64,000 nt of DNA from positions 620,001 to 684,000 of the forward strand of contig CAIJRD010000002.1 of assembly GCA_903822975.1 (NCBI GenBank). The letters run 5' to 3'. How positions within the stretch are numbered: the stretch's first letter is position 1; each line of letters opens with the position of its first letter. This DNA is from an uncultured Sinobacteraceae bacterium (lineage in GTDB: Bacteria; Pseudomonadota; Gammaproteobacteria; Nevskiales; Nevskiaceae). A program made the position numbers and the translations under genes. The notes below the pieces were generated by a model that did not search any database, was not told the origin of the DNA, and was given only the letters and a program-made list of their open reading frames with translations. This document shows positions 27,501-36,132 of the stretch, in pieces.

Positions 27501-28475
27501 TTGCTCTGGAAGGCGACCAAGGCGACCGGCGCGCCCGCCTACGTGGCGTCGAGCAAGACCTTCACCCATTCGCTGATGCAGGACAGCATCCCGTCCGATA
27601 TCACCGCCCTCGACACCGACGGTGATGGCTACACCGATCGACTGTATGTCGGCGACACCGGCGGCCACGTCTGGCGCGTCGACATGCCGATCACCTCCAC
27701 CGGTGCCGATCGCAGCAAGTGGACGCTGAGCCTGCTCGCCAGCCTCGGCCGCCATGCCAGCCCCGCCAGCAGCAACAACACGCTGGCGAACGATCGCCGC
27801 TTTTTTGAAGCACCTGATTTCGTTCCGGCCCGCGATCCCGGCACCAACGCGGTTTACGACGCGGTGGTGATCGCCTCGGGTGATCGCGAAGACCCGTTCA
27901 ACAGCACCACGCTGAACGATCTCTACGTGCTGCGCGACAAGGACACCGTCAGCGGCAAAACACTCAACGACACGACGACGGTCGATGGCGTCATCAGCAG
28001 CGAAACCGATACGCGCCTGCTGATACGCAGCGGGCTCACCGCCCTGCCGGCCAGCTGCAGCGGTGCCGCCTCAAGTTGCGCAGTGAGCAACGTCACCAGC
28101 GGCTGGCGCCTGGCCTTGGCGGGAACCGGCGAGAAAGCCACGTCTGCACCGGTGACCGTGGCCGGCAATGTCGTGCTCAGCAGCTTCCTGCCACCGAGCG
28201 GTGCAGCGGTCTGCACGCCGACCGAGGGCAGCGGCAAACTCTATGCGCTCAACCTCGATGACGGCCGACCCGGCATCGCTTCGTTCGCGGCCGACAGCGA
28301 TGGCGACTCCCGCTCGATCGCCACCAACGCCCCCGGAATCCCCGGCGAAGTAAACGGTGTTACCACCAATACCTTGGGCGTGAATGCAGATACCCTAACG
28401 GTGCAAGTGGTCCCGTACTACCGCGTATACTGGCGCGAGCGTCGGGGTGATGAAGAAAAGCCAGTGCCGCAATGA
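24588..28475 (+). CDS. pilY1: PilY1-type protein with a leucine-rich N-terminal insertion
   Basis: 1295 residues. The signal peptide ends at LPALA-DD (residue 23). PPSTIIVLDLNLLG (residues 39-52) sits where the VWA domain of PilY1 has its MIDAS strand, but DxSxS is missing. Residues about 83-231 form a hydrophobic, Leu/Gly/Asn-rich stretch unlike any PilY1 region I know, before the fold resumes at VAILVSHSN. The C-terminal half is the PilY1 propeller: ARPVAINYGG, VLFGSADGFLHML, and a DTDGDGYTDRLYVGD calcium-type loop (DNA about 27616-27660). It overlaps pilX and pilE by ATGA. Role as for PilY1, with a different N-terminal head. Confidence 0.9.
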   Translation: MKHGLKLLAALLIGIVCTLPALADDIDIYNNPSANSLQPPSTIIVLDLNLLGICDNVLTNPGGSSVAYGSLNPFGPTACVNLRSTLSLLSFLSPTVSNPTQFLSNLLLGSGLGAAGLCNLYNLLGLASPSVPVIGALGIALGTLTCSTLSLLLNNPLTSGLVNALLGGFVNQLVAGLLNPLLSTLLGALPSAVIGLLDSALSAPQKILVDPLSLTNLFAVLGGILNNLINSKVAILVSHSNRSSNTQVQPADPYACTFADRASLPSTRQATTGCSNGGYFLVGFTALIDQSTISALLATVANQLNGLLNPVNLLTTVGGLSLLPGNLTPDFQEKENYDEIIHYLTGASVYNAPLKSYDGIFGLLSRDTSIESGSAPNAVYKQPPLACRTVNVLNVQLTNSTGESDSDSDLQTYFPGVALSVTGQPQQGIANLVGAAQTNGFQDKNGNVIKLNSFFLIQQNLSSLTALSNVGVNVLSYADSVGLLGLGQSVAQYLQPSLITNASLESATTTTSAGATTNGLLPPAFFSIFKPDANATTAQVAGTSKPAWYGNLKRLDLNQITAASSSAVGSYIYTDASCSDANAAAGNCSSAIASDGRIATTAKTYWTQTGQSKLGTASVDGREATLGGAGQNIPGYVYGGGGNPGRKNADNIRQLYYDNLPATNVPALAALDADPSVSAFAAERTALAPYLNCPTTPTTDTTCQALLLHARGFNVGTSSAPASNLSTVTGRSWMLGAVLHARPVAINYGGRSGYSKTDPDVRVLFGSADGFLHMLKNGPAASPSGQEVWAFMPRAVMGNLKTLRDDAYSSPNNLGFPYGVDGAPSVLIKNVNATTGVPANVYAYFGLRRGGGSYYALDLSNPDAPNLMWTLSKAGVYSSTYATPGLISGSTTQFTELAQTFSTPAIGKILLQGETNARSILIFGGGYNGSSNGTKLGKDLNNSRATGSTSQIGLDDSSGNALYIVDAMTGELLWKATKATGAPAYVASSKTFTHSLMQDSIPSDITALDTDGDGYTDRLYVGDTGGHVWRVDMPITSTGADRSKWTLSLLASLGRHASPASSNNTLANDRRFFEAPDFVPARDPGTNAVYDAVVIASGDREDPFNSTTLNDLYVLRDKDTVSGKTLNDTTTVDGVISSETDTRLLIRSGLTALPASCSGAASSCAVSNVTSGWRLALAGTGEKATSAPVTVAGNVVLSSFLPPSGAAVCTPTEGSGKLYALNLDDGRPGIASFAADSDGDSRSIATNAPGIPGEVNGVTTNTLGVNADTLTVQVVPYYRVYWRERRGDEEKPVPQ

Positions 28476-28993
28476 ACGTGAGCCTTCGGGAGATTGGCAG
28501 AACACCGCGACAGCGTGGCTTTACGCTGATCGAGCTGATGATTGTGGTCGTGATAGTCGCAATCCTCGCCGTGATCGCGCTGCCCAGCTACACCCTGTTC
28601 ACCAATCGCGCGAAGCGTGCCACCGGTAAGGCGCAGCTGCTGGCACTCGCACAGCAGGAAGAGTCGTATTTCTCCGACCGCAAGAAATACGCGCCGATCT
28701 CGCTGATCAGCAGTCTGCCCGGAAACTTCGCCTATTTATCCAGCGACGGAAATCTCGCCGCCAGCGCCAGCAGTTCGTCGATCTATCGTCTCAGCGTGGT
28801 CCAGTTGAGCCCAGGCGGCTCGGTCGGCAGCGCTTGCACCGGCTCTGGAACACCGAGCTACGACTACCTGATCATCGCCACACCGCTGAACGCACAGAAC
28901 GGCGATGCACGCTGCATGACGCTGTGCCTGGCATCGACCGGCGACAAGGGCGCAACCGGTACCGATGGACCGCAGTCCTGCTGGCAGAAGTGA
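28472..28993 (+). CDS. pilE: PilE-like minor pilin of the second operon
   Basis: 173 residues. The leader is long (MNVSLREIGRTPRQRG, 16 residues), then FTLIELMIVVVIVAILAVIALPSYTLFTNRAKRATGKAQLLALAQQEESYF, a typical PilE of the minor pilin cluster. The C-terminal Cys pair lies in CMTLCLAS ... CWQK. It starts inside the pilY1 stop and is the last gene of the second operon. The following 444 bp are non-coding and repetitive. Confidence 0.9.
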   Translation: MNVSLREIGRTPRQRGFTLIELMIVVVIVAILAVIALPSYTLFTNRAKRATGKAQLLALAQQEESYFSDRKKYAPISLISSLPGNFAYLSSDGNLAASASSSSIYRLSVVQLSPGGSVGSACTGSGTPSYDYLIIATPLNAQNGDARCMTLCLASTGDKGATGTDGPQSCWQK

Positions 28994-29015
28994 ATCTGGC
29001 AGGCAGCGACACTGG

Positions 29016-29064
29016 CAGGTAGCAGGTAGCAGGTAGCAGGTAGCAGGTAGCAGGTAGCTCGTAG
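29016..29064. repeat. Heptanucleotide tandem repeat CAGGTAG
   Basis: Six perfect copies of CAGGTAG (29016-29057) and a seventh degenerate copy CTCGTAG (29058-29064). It begins 23 bases after the pilE stop and lies outside any gene. Copy number may vary between strains by slippage. No hairpin potential is evident. Confidence 0.9.
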
Positions 29065-29355
29065 CGCGCGCTTTTAAATTGCGGCGCGAGCACAAGTCGG
29101 ACCATCCAAGTTCGCAGCCATGGCGTCAACGGCGCCCGGCACAGAACCCAGAGCATCGTCGCAGGATGCGGATCGACCTCGCTTCAGCAACAGCGATCCA
29201 CTTCGAATCGATTGCTTAGGTTCGATTGCGGACGAAGCCTGATGTTGGTTGCCGAACCTGTCGTCGCAATCTGCTGACGCACCTCATCCGCCGCTATCGA
29301 CTCGAACTGCGTCACTCGTGCTGAACGCCGAATGAAAAGTATCGATCGGCTTCGA

Positions 29356-29397
29356 TCGAACATCGAACATCGAACGTAGAACTTAGAACGTAGAACA
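29356..29397. repeat. Degenerate heptanucleotide repeat TCGAACA/TAGAACG
   Basis: Six consecutive 7-base units: TCGAACA twice, TCGAACG, TAGAACT, TAGAACG and TAGAACA, all fitting T-(C/A)-GAAC-N. It lies 41 bases beyond the lspA stop. The same unit length as the CAGGTAG array 290 bp away but a different sequence. Confidence 0.85.
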
Positions 29398-29437
29398 CCA
29401 TCACTCGGCTTGCGAAATGGCGCCCGCATTAGCGCCG

Positions 29438-29977
29438 CTAGTGCGAGGAGCCTGCGGGACCATCGCCCGCGCCCGCGACCGAACCCGATGCCGCGCGCTT
29501 GCCATGAACGGCGGCTAGCACCATGTCCAGCACCAGCAATGCCGCACCGACGCTGATCGCGCTGTCCGCCAGATTGAATGCGGCGAAGTGCCAGGTGCCG
29601 ACGAAGAAATCGACGAAGTCGACAACGAAGCCACGCAAGGCGCGATCGATCGCATTGCCCAACGCGCCGCCGAGAATCAGTGCGAAGGCGCTCGCTTCGA
29701 TGCGGTGATCGTATTGATGCTTGCGCAACCACCACAAAATCCATCCACTGACCAGCGCACTGAGCAGGATGAACACAGCCGCCGGCGCGCTGTTGAACAT
29801 CGAAAACGCAGCGCCGGTGTTATGCATGTTGACCAGATTCAGATGCGGAAACAGCGGCACCGTATCGAAGCGCACGATCTTCTGCTCGACCAGGAACTTG
29901 CTCAGGTGGTCGAGCAGAATCACCAGCAGCGACAGCCACAACCAATGGATGTTCTTGACGCGATTCTGCACAGACAA
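29438..29977 (-). CDS. lspA: Lipoprotein signal peptidase II
   Basis: 179 residues with four membrane helices. Family motifs are NTGAAFS (residues 53-59), GALGNAIDR with catalytic Asp111, and AFNLADSAI with catalytic Asp138. It cleaves the signal peptide from lipid-modified prolipoproteins in the inner membrane. The C-terminal tail after residue 158 (Ala/Gly/Ser-rich) is dispensable in the family. It follows ileS by 87 bp on the same strand, the common ileS-lspA pair. Confidence 0.96.
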   Translation of the reverse strand: MSVQNRVKNIHWLWLSLLVILLDHLSKFLVEQKIVRFDTVPLFPHLNLVNMHNTGAAFSMFNSAPAAVFILLSALVSGWILWWLRKHQYDHRIEASAFALILGGALGNAIDRALRGFVVDFVDFFVGTWHFAAFNLADSAISVGAALLVLDMVLAAVHGKRAASGSVAGAGDGPAGSSH

Positions 29978-30064
29978 CTCCTCTTGGTTACAGCACCTCG
30001 TTCCTGCGCCTGGTCTAGCGCGTCGATCGAGTGACGGATGCTAAGCGACGCAAGGCTGCCGCGC

Positions 30065-32938
30065 CTAGATGTAACGGCGCAGTTCGCCGCTGCCGGCAAT
30101 GTTGGACGCACAGCGCGTGCACAGCAGTGGATGCTGTGCATCGCCGCCGACATCCGCGCGCCGATGCCAGCAACGCGCGCATTTCGTCGCCGTACTCGGT
30201 TGTGCCTCGATCCAGATCGTTGCGCCGTCGGCGAGCTTGACCTCACGCGCGTCGGCGGCAGCGCCATGATTCGCGGCCGGCTCGACACGCGCCTCGCTGG
30301 TGATGAACCAGAAGCGCAACTCGTCGCCGAGCTGTGCGAGTGCTGCGTGGGTGTCGCCGTCGGCGTAGACCGTCACGGTCGCTTCGAGCCCGGCGCCGAT
30401 GAGTTCACGTACGCGCAGATCTTCCAATTGCTTCTTCACCGCATCGCGTACTTCGATCAGCCGCGCCCAGGCGGGATCGGCCTGCGCATCCGGCAGCGCG
30501 TGGTAGGACTGCGTGAACAGCGATTCACTCCGATCACCCGGCAACAGGCGCCAGATCTCGTCGGCCGTGAACGACAGGATCGGGGCGATCCAGCGAACCA
30601 GGGCCTCGGCGATTTCAAGCAGCGCGGTCTGCGCGGAACGCCGGGCCAGGCTCTTCGGCGGCAAGGTGTAGAGCCGGTCCTTGAGGATGTCGAGATACAA
30701 GCCACCGAGATCGACGACGCAATAGTTGTGCAGTTCCTGATAGACCAGGTGGAACTCGGCATCGGCGTAGAACTGGCGAATCCGAGATTGCAAAGCCCCT
30801 GCCTCGGCAATTGCCCAGCGATCGATCGCCAGCAGTTCCGACTGGGCTACCGTATCGGTAGCGGGGTCGAAATCACTCAGATTGCTCAACAGGTAACGCG
30901 CGGTGTTGCGAATGCGGCGATAGGCATCGGCGATGCGCTTGAGCAGGTTGTCGGAGATCGCGATCTCGCCGGAATAATCACTCGCGGCAACCCACAGACG
31001 CAACACATCAGCACCGAGCGTCTTGGTCACGGTTTGCGGCGCGACGACGTTGCCGAGCGACTTCGACATCTTGCGGCCCTGCTCGTCGACGGTGAAGCCG
31101 TGCGTCAGCACCGTGCGGTACGGCGCGCGACCGCGCATCGCCACCGAAGTCAGCAGCGACGACTGGAACCAGCCGCGATGCTGGTCCGAGCCTTCCAGGT
31201 ACATGTCGGCCAAGGGCGCCAGACCCTGCGCATCGAGCGCGGCAGGATTGGTGGCGACGAACGCACACTGATGCGCCGAGCCCGAATCGAACCAGACATC
31301 GAGCGTGTCGGCGCACTTGTCGTAGTCGCCGGCTTCGGCACCAAGCCAGTCGGCGGCACTCGAACCGAACCAGGCCTCGAGACCTTCGCGCTCGACCCTG
31401 TCGGCGATCTGCAACAACAGCTCGGCAGTTCTGGGGTGCGGCGTCTGCGTCTGGCGGTGCACGAACAGCGCCAGCGGCACGCCCCAAAAACGCTGCCGCG
31501 ATATGCACCAATCCGGACGGCCGTCGACCATGCCGCGCATGCGCGCCTGGCCCCAATCGGGAATGAAGCGGATGTCATGGTCAATCGCGTTGACGGCGGC
31601 GCTGCGCACCGACGTACCACCGGCCACCGCGCCGTCCATCGCCACAAACCATTGCGGCGTGGCCAAGGTGATCAGCGGCGTCTTGTGGCGCCAGCAGTGC
31701 GGATAGCTGTGCGTGATTTTCGAGCTGTGCAGCAGCGTGTGACGTGCGCTCAAGGCTTCGAGAATCAGCGCTTCGCTCTTGCGCACATGCACGCCGGCAA
31801 CTACCGGCGTGTCGTCCTTGAAGGTGCCATTCGCGGCGATCGGATTGCGCACCTCGATGCCGTAGGCGCGGCAGGTAACGAAATCGTCCATGCCGTGGGC
31901 CGGCGCGGTGTGCACCAGACCGGTACCCGCTTCGAGCGTGACATGCTCGCCCAGCAGGATCGGCACAGCCCGATCGGCAAACGGATAGCGCGCCTGCAGT
32001 TTCTCCAGCGCCTTGCCCTCGACCGCATGCCCGAGCCGATCGGCGATCACACCAAGCCGTGCGGCGACCGCTTCCAGCAAACCTTCGGCAACAATCAGGC
32101 GACCGTGTTCGCCGAAGCTCGCCAGCACATACAGCAGGTCCGGATGCACCGTGATCGCCTGATTGCCTGGCAGCGACCACGGCGTGGTGGTCCAGATCGC
32201 GAAACCGATCGGTGCACCATCGTCCGCATCCAGACCAAACCGGGCCGCTACGCTTTTAGGATCGACCGCGAGCAGCGATACATCGACTGTGGTCGATTGC
32301 TTATCCTGATATTCGACTTCGGCCTCGGCCAGCGAAGAGCCGCAATCCAGGCACCAGTGCACCGGCTTGAAGCCACGCACGACATGGCCGTTTGCAACGA
32401 TGCGCGACAGCACGCGCAACTGCTCGGCCTCGTAGGCCGGCTGCATCGTCAGATAGGGATTTTCCCAGTCGGCGAGCACACCGAGACGTTTGAAGTCGAC
32501 GCGCTGACGCTCGATCTGTTCGTGCGCATATTCGCGGCACTTGGCGCGAAATTCTGCGGCCGTGAGTTTCTCGCCGACCTTACCGAACTTCTTTTCGACC
32601 TGCAGTTCGATCGGCAGACCATGGCAGTCCCAGCCCGGCACGAACGGCGCGTGGCGACCGTCGAGACGCGCGGACTTGACCACCATGTCCTTCAGCACCT
32701 TGTTGACCGCGTGCCCGATATGGATGTCGCCGTTCGCATACGGCGGACCATCGACGAACCAGTATGGCTTGCGCGAAGCAGTGGTTTGCTGGACCTGCGC
32801 GTAAAGCGCATCGGCTTCCCAGCGCGCCAGCATCTGCGGTTCGCGCTGCGCCAGATTTGCCTGCATCGGAAAATCCGTCTGCGGCAGATTCAGCGTCTTC
32901 TTGTAGTCGGTCGCTGCGGGAGCGGTGGTTTCGTTCAC
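30065..32938 (-). CDS. ileS: Isoleucyl-tRNA synthetase
   Basis: 957 residues, class I synthetase of the bacterial type. HIGH signature as HIGH in DIHIGH (residues 71-76), KMSKS at residues 623-627, the editing domain between them, and a C-terminal zinc site C-x2-C ... C-x2-C (CARCWHRR ... CTRCASN). It attaches isoleucine to tRNA-Ile in the cytoplasm. The start overlaps the ribF stop by ATGA, so ribF and ileS are coupled. A long plus-strand open frame across it is a shadow. Confidence 0.98.
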   Translation of the reverse strand: MNETTAPAATDYKKTLNLPQTDFPMQANLAQREPQMLARWEADALYAQVQQTTASRKPYWFVDGPPYANGDIHIGHAVNKVLKDMVVKSARLDGRHAPFVPGWDCHGLPIELQVEKKFGKVGEKLTAAEFRAKCREYAHEQIERQRVDFKRLGVLADWENPYLTMQPAYEAEQLRVLSRIVANGHVVRGFKPVHWCLDCGSSLAEAEVEYQDKQSTTVDVSLLAVDPKSVAARFGLDADDGAPIGFAIWTTTPWSLPGNQAITVHPDLLYVLASFGEHGRLIVAEGLLEAVAARLGVIADRLGHAVEGKALEKLQARYPFADRAVPILLGEHVTLEAGTGLVHTAPAHGMDDFVTCRAYGIEVRNPIAANGTFKDDTPVVAGVHVRKSEALILEALSARHTLLHSSKITHSYPHCWRHKTPLITLATPQWFVAMDGAVAGGTSVRSAAVNAIDHDIRFIPDWGQARMRGMVDGRPDWCISRQRFWGVPLALFVHRQTQTPHPRTAELLLQIADRVEREGLEAWFGSSAADWLGAEAGDYDKCADTLDVWFDSGSAHQCAFVATNPAALDAQGLAPLADMYLEGSDQHRGWFQSSLLTSVAMRGRAPYRTVLTHGFTVDEQGRKMSKSLGNVVAPQTVTKTLGADVLRLWVAASDYSGEIAISDNLLKRIADAYRRIRNTARYLLSNLSDFDPATDTVAQSELLAIDRWAIAEAGALQSRIRQFYADAEFHLVYQELHNYCVVDLGGLYLDILKDRLYTLPPKSLARRSAQTALLEIAEALVRWIAPILSFTADEIWRLLPGDRSESLFTQSYHALPDAQADPAWARLIEVRDAVKKQLEDLRVRELIGAGLEATVTVYADGDTHAALAQLGDELRFWFITSEARVEPAANHGAAADAREVKLADGATIWIEAQPSTATKCARCWHRRADVGGDAQHPLLCTRCASNIAGSGELRRYI

Positions 32939-33888
32939 GTCGTTACGGGCAGTTGTTCGAGGAATGCGCGTGCTTCAGCGCCGTCGGCCTGCATCTGGGC
33001 CGCGAGTGCGTCCATCGAGTCGAATTTCAGCTGCGGCCGCAGGAATTTGCAGAACTCGATTTCGAGTTCGACACCATACAGCGAGCCATTGAAATCGAAC
33101 ACATGGGTTTCCAGCACCGGCACGGTCATGTTGAGCGTCGGCCGCACGCCGAGACTGGCGACACCCGGCAGACCTTGCGGCTGGTCGCGCCAGATCGCCC
33201 GCACCGCGTAAACGCCGTGCGCCAGCGCGTGGGTGTGGCGGATGTGCAGATTGGCAGTCGGCATGCCGAGCTTGCGGCCGAGTTTGAGGCCACCGCGAAC
33301 ACGCCCGATCACCCGATAGCGTCGTCCGAGGATTCGCTCGATCCGTGCAAGATCGGGTACGGCGAGTGCAGCGCGCAGCGCGGTCGAGCTGCAGCGTTCG
33401 TCACCGCTGAGCACGCCGCCCAGACCCTCGGCTGCGAAACCGAGTTTCTCGCCCTCGCGCTGCAGCAGCGCCAGATCGCCGGTACGACGCGCGCCGAAGC
33501 GGAAATCGTCGCCGACCACGATCGCGCGGACGCCGAGTTTGTCGACAAGGATCTGTTCAATGAACGCCTCGCCACTGAGCGAGGACAGCGCGCGGTTGAA
33601 GCGCAGCACCAGCACGCGGTCGATGCCGGCGCGCTCAAGCCCGCGCAGCTTGCCGCGAAAGCCGGACACGCGCGGCGGCGGCGGCGTCTGCGCGGCGGGC
33701 GCGAAGAATTCGCGCGGCGTCGGCTCGAAAATGATCGCGGTCGACGGCAGTTGATACTGCTGAGCCAGCGCCTTGAGCCGCGCCGTCAGCGCCTGATGAC
33801 CGCGATGCATGCCGTCGAAATTGCCGATCGACACCACGCAGCCGCGGTGTCGCGGCGCCAGGTTGTGCAGACCGCGAATCAACTCCAT
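32935..33888 (-). CDS. ribF: Bifunctional riboflavin kinase / FAD synthetase
   Basis: 317 residues. The N-terminal FAD synthetase domain has GNFDGMHRGH (residues 22-31), the nucleotidyltransferase HxGH-like motif; the middle has VVGDDFRFGARRTGD; the C-terminal flavokinase domain has RVRGGLKLGRKLGMPTANL and VFDFNGSLYG. It makes FMN and FAD from riboflavin. It is joined to ileS by a 4-base overlap and lies 137 bp from murJ. Confidence 0.96.
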   Translation of the reverse strand: MELIRGLHNLAPRHRGCVVSIGNFDGMHRGHQALTARLKALAQQYQLPSTAIIFEPTPREFFAPAAQTPPPPRVSGFRGKLRGLERAGIDRVLVLRFNRALSSLSGEAFIEQILVDKLGVRAIVVGDDFRFGARRTGDLALLQREGEKLGFAAEGLGGVLSGDERCSSTALRAALAVPDLARIERILGRRYRVIGRVRGGLKLGRKLGMPTANLHIRHTHALAHGVYAVRAIWRDQPQGLPGVASLGVRPTLNMTVPVLETHVFDFNGSLYGVELEIEFCKFLRPQLKFDSMDALAAQMQADGAEARAFLEQLPVTT

Positions 33889-34025
33889 GGGGATGTCGCC
33901 ACCGGATCCATCGTAATAATCGGCTGATAGGTCGCTTGGTAATTCGGCTGTGGTTCAGGGCTTGTCGATGCGGGGCGGTGATCAGCAATTCGGCTGCAAA
34001 ATCAGTTCGACACGCAAGCTTGCAA

Positions 34026-35585
34026 TTATACGGCCTGACGACCGCCTGCCCGCAGGTCACGCGGCCGCAAGCCCAGCGCGAACAGCACCCCGAAGTAAAC
34101 CACGATCGCCGCGGCGATCAATTCCGCGAGTCGCAGCGCGCGCACCCAGGTTGGCATCGCCAGCCAGGCGCCTAAGTCGCCGGCCCAGAACAGCAGCACA
34201 GCCCCCATCGCCGCATTGGCCAGCAACAGTTGCAGTCCGAACCCGCCCCAGCCCGCACCCGGACGGTAAACGCCGTCGCGCCGGAGACGCCTGAGCAGCA
34301 ACAGCGAATTGACCCAGGCGGTCAGCGAGGTTGAAGCGGCCAGGCCGACATGCGCGGCGCGGATCTCGAAGTAGCGCGAACACACGAACAGCGTGACGCT
34401 GGCACACATACCCACCACCAGCCCGATCACCGCATAGCGCACCGGTGCGCGAGTTTCCTGGCGTGCATAGAACCCGGGCACCAGCACCTTCACCAGCGAA
34501 AACCCCATGAAGCCGAAGCCGTAGGCGCACAGCGCATACGTCGTCATGGCGACGTCCTCGGCGCCGAACTTGCCGCGCGCAAACATGGTGGCCACCAGGG
34601 GCCCCGCCAGCAGGATCATGCCGACGGCGGCGGGAATGCCGATCAGCAGCATCACGCGCAGCCCCCAATCCAGCGTCACCGAAAACGCCTCGGGCGACTT
34701 CTGCACATGCTGGCGCGACAGCGCCGGCAGAATCGCCGTGCCGACCGCGATGCTGAAGATTCCAACCGGAAATTCCATCAATCGGCTCGCGTAGTAAAGC
34801 CAGCTGACCGCGCCGTCGCCGATGAAGGTCGACAGATTCGAGTTCAGCAGCAGACTCACCTGCGCAACCGACGAGCCGATCAGCACCGGCCCCATCAGCT
34901 TGAGAATGCGTTGTACCCGCGAATCTCGCCAACCCCAACGTGGTACCGGCAGCAGATCGAGTTTCAGTAACGAGGGCAGTTGAAACACGAACTGCAGGAT
35001 GCCTGCAGCAAAAACCGCGTAAGCCAGCACGTAGACCGAACTGGCGTCGATATACATCGATGCGATCAGGCATAGATTCAGAATCACCGGGGTAAACGCG
35101 GGCACCGCGAACCGCCCGTAACTGTTCAACACGCCGCCGGCGAGCGAGGTCAGCGAGATGAACATCAGGTAGGGAAAGGTCCAGCGCAGCAGCCCGCCCG
35201 CCAAGGCCTGTTTTGCCGGGTCGGCACTGAAGCCGGACGCGAACATCCAAACCAGCACCGGCGAGGCCAGGCAGCCGATCAGCGTCAACAGCGCAAGAAT
35301 GCCACCGAGCGTGCCCATCACCACGGCCACCATCTCGCGCGCCTGCGCATGCGGGTGTGTGGTCTTGGTCTCGGTGAAGACCGGTACGAAGGCCTGCGAA
35401 AACGCGCCTTCGGCGAACATGCGTCGGCCGAAGTTCGGAATCTGCAGCGCGACGAAAAATGCATCCGCACCGCCGCCGGCGCCGAAGGTTGCGGCCAACA
35501 GGATTTCGCGGACGAACCCCAGCAGGCGCGAGATCAGCGTGAAGCCGCCGACGATGCTGCTGGATTTGAGTAGGCTTCGGGACAT
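34026..35585 (-). CDS. murJ: Lipid II flippase MurJ
   Basis: 519 residues with about 14 hydrophobic helices. The N-terminus SLLKSSSIVGGFTLISRLLGFVREILLAATFGAG and the GAFSQAFVPVFTE segment are MurJ/MviN hallmarks, with the essential Arg residues of the central cavity in that first helix region. It moves lipid II across the inner membrane for peptidoglycan synthesis. Divergent from rpsT, as in Pseudomonas; ribF follows it on the same strand. Confidence 0.95.
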   Translation of the reverse strand: MSRSLLKSSSIVGGFTLISRLLGFVREILLAATFGAGGGADAFFVALQIPNFGRRMFAEGAFSQAFVPVFTETKTTHPHAQAREMVAVVMGTLGGILALLTLIGCLASPVLVWMFASGFSADPAKQALAGGLLRWTFPYLMFISLTSLAGGVLNSYGRFAVPAFTPVILNLCLIASMYIDASSVYVLAYAVFAAGILQFVFQLPSLLKLDLLPVPRWGWRDSRVQRILKLMGPVLIGSSVAQVSLLLNSNLSTFIGDGAVSWLYYASRLMEFPVGIFSIAVGTAILPALSRQHVQKSPEAFSVTLDWGLRVMLLIGIPAAVGMILLAGPLVATMFARGKFGAEDVAMTTYALCAYGFGFMGFSLVKVLVPGFYARQETRAPVRYAVIGLVVGMCASVTLFVCSRYFEIRAAHVGLAASTSLTAWVNSLLLLRRLRRDGVYRPGAGWGGFGLQLLLANAAMGAVLLFWAGDLGAWLAMPTWVRALRLAELIAAAIVVYFGVLFALGLRPRDLRAGGRQAV

Positions 35586-35644
35586 GGACGATGATAATGC
35601 CGCGATCGGTTGTTACGGTCGCGGTCGGACTGGCGAGAAAGTCT

Positions 35645-35685
35645 GAGTTCTTGTCGAGTTCTTGCTGAGTGGTTGCCGAGTTCGC
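35645..35685. repeat. Short 11-bp tandem repeat upstream of murJ
   Basis: Units of 11 bases beginning GAGTT or GAGTG: GAGTTCTTGTC, GAGTTCTTGCT, GAGTGGTTGCC and a partial GAGTTCGCC. It lies in the murJ-rpsT divergent region, upstream of the rpsT promoter and within 100 bp of the murJ start. Confidence 0.65.
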
Positions 35686-35772
35686 CGGGCGGCGTTCCAA
35701 AACCCGTCGCAACGTCGTGGTTCCGCGCCTCGGCGCAGGCTGTGGCGACCTGCCCGATCGACGGTCCACGCG

Positions 35773-35801
35773 TTGACAGAAACAGCGGCGGCGCAGATAC
35801 T
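35773..35801 (+). promoter_or_regulatory. Predicted sigma-70 promoter of rpsT
   Basis: Perfect -35 TTGACA (35773-35778), 17-bp spacer and -10-like GATACT (35796-35801, 4 of 6 matches). It gives a leader of about 33 bases to the TTG start, which suits a strongly expressed ribosomal protein gene. Confidence 0.65.
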
Positions 35802-35840
35802 ACGCGACTTTCTCAAGCCCTGTTGATCCTGGAGTCGTCC

Positions 35841-36116
35841 TTGGCAAACACCATTCAAGCTCGTAAGCGCGCTCGTCAGTCCGAAAAGCACCGTGAGCAC
35901 AACAACGCCCAGCGCACCATGCTGCGCACCACCGTGAAGAAAGTGGTGAAGGCCGTTGAGAGCAAGGACAAGACCGCTGCCGAGACCGCCTACAACGAAA
36001 TGGTGCCGGTGCTGGATCGCTACGCCGCACGCGGGCTGATCCACAAGAACAAGGCTGCCCGTCACAAGAGCCGCCTCGCCGGCCACATCAAGACGCTCGG
36101 CGCCGCGACGGCCTAA
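35841..36116 (+). CDS. rpsT: 30S ribosomal protein S20 (TTG start)
   Basis: 91 residues, [20 protein letters not shown] after the initiator, fully typical of S20, a primary 16S-rRNA-binding protein of the small subunit. The start is TTG with a GGAG ribosome site about 7 bases upstream; no in-frame ATG would give a proper N-terminus. E. coli rpsT also starts at UUG, which is part of its translational autoregulation, so the weak codon is probably functional here. A strong intrinsic terminator follows 16 bases after the stop. Confidence 0.97.
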   Translation: MANTIQARKRARQSEKHREHNNAQRTMLRTTVKKVVKAVESKDKTAAETAYNEMVPVLDRYAARGLIHKNKAARHKSRLAGHIKTLGAATA

Positions 36117-36132
36117 GCGTTTCTCTGATGTA

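Larger units (their letters stand above)
28994..29437. other. Non-coding junction between the pilin operon and lspA
   Basis: 444 bases between two convergent units with no credible gene; the open frames present are interrupted or repetitive. It holds two separate 7-bp tandem repeats, listed on their own. In the related Pseudomonas order fkpB and ispH lie here; neither is present. Confidence 0.7.

Noticed and set aside
24843..27755. 970-codon open frame on the minus strand opposite the second pilY1
   Set aside because: Composition is Arg/Gly/Gln-rich, typical of the reverse of a high-GC gene; the plus-strand frame has a signal peptide and PilY1 propeller motifs.
29016..29397. Heptamer arrays considered as a CRISPR-like array
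   Set aside because: Units are only 7 bases, contiguous and without spacers; no cas genes nearby.
30038..33211. 1057-codon plus-strand frame opposite ileS and ribF
   Set aside because: It is a shadow; the minus strand carries unmistakable ileS and ribF.
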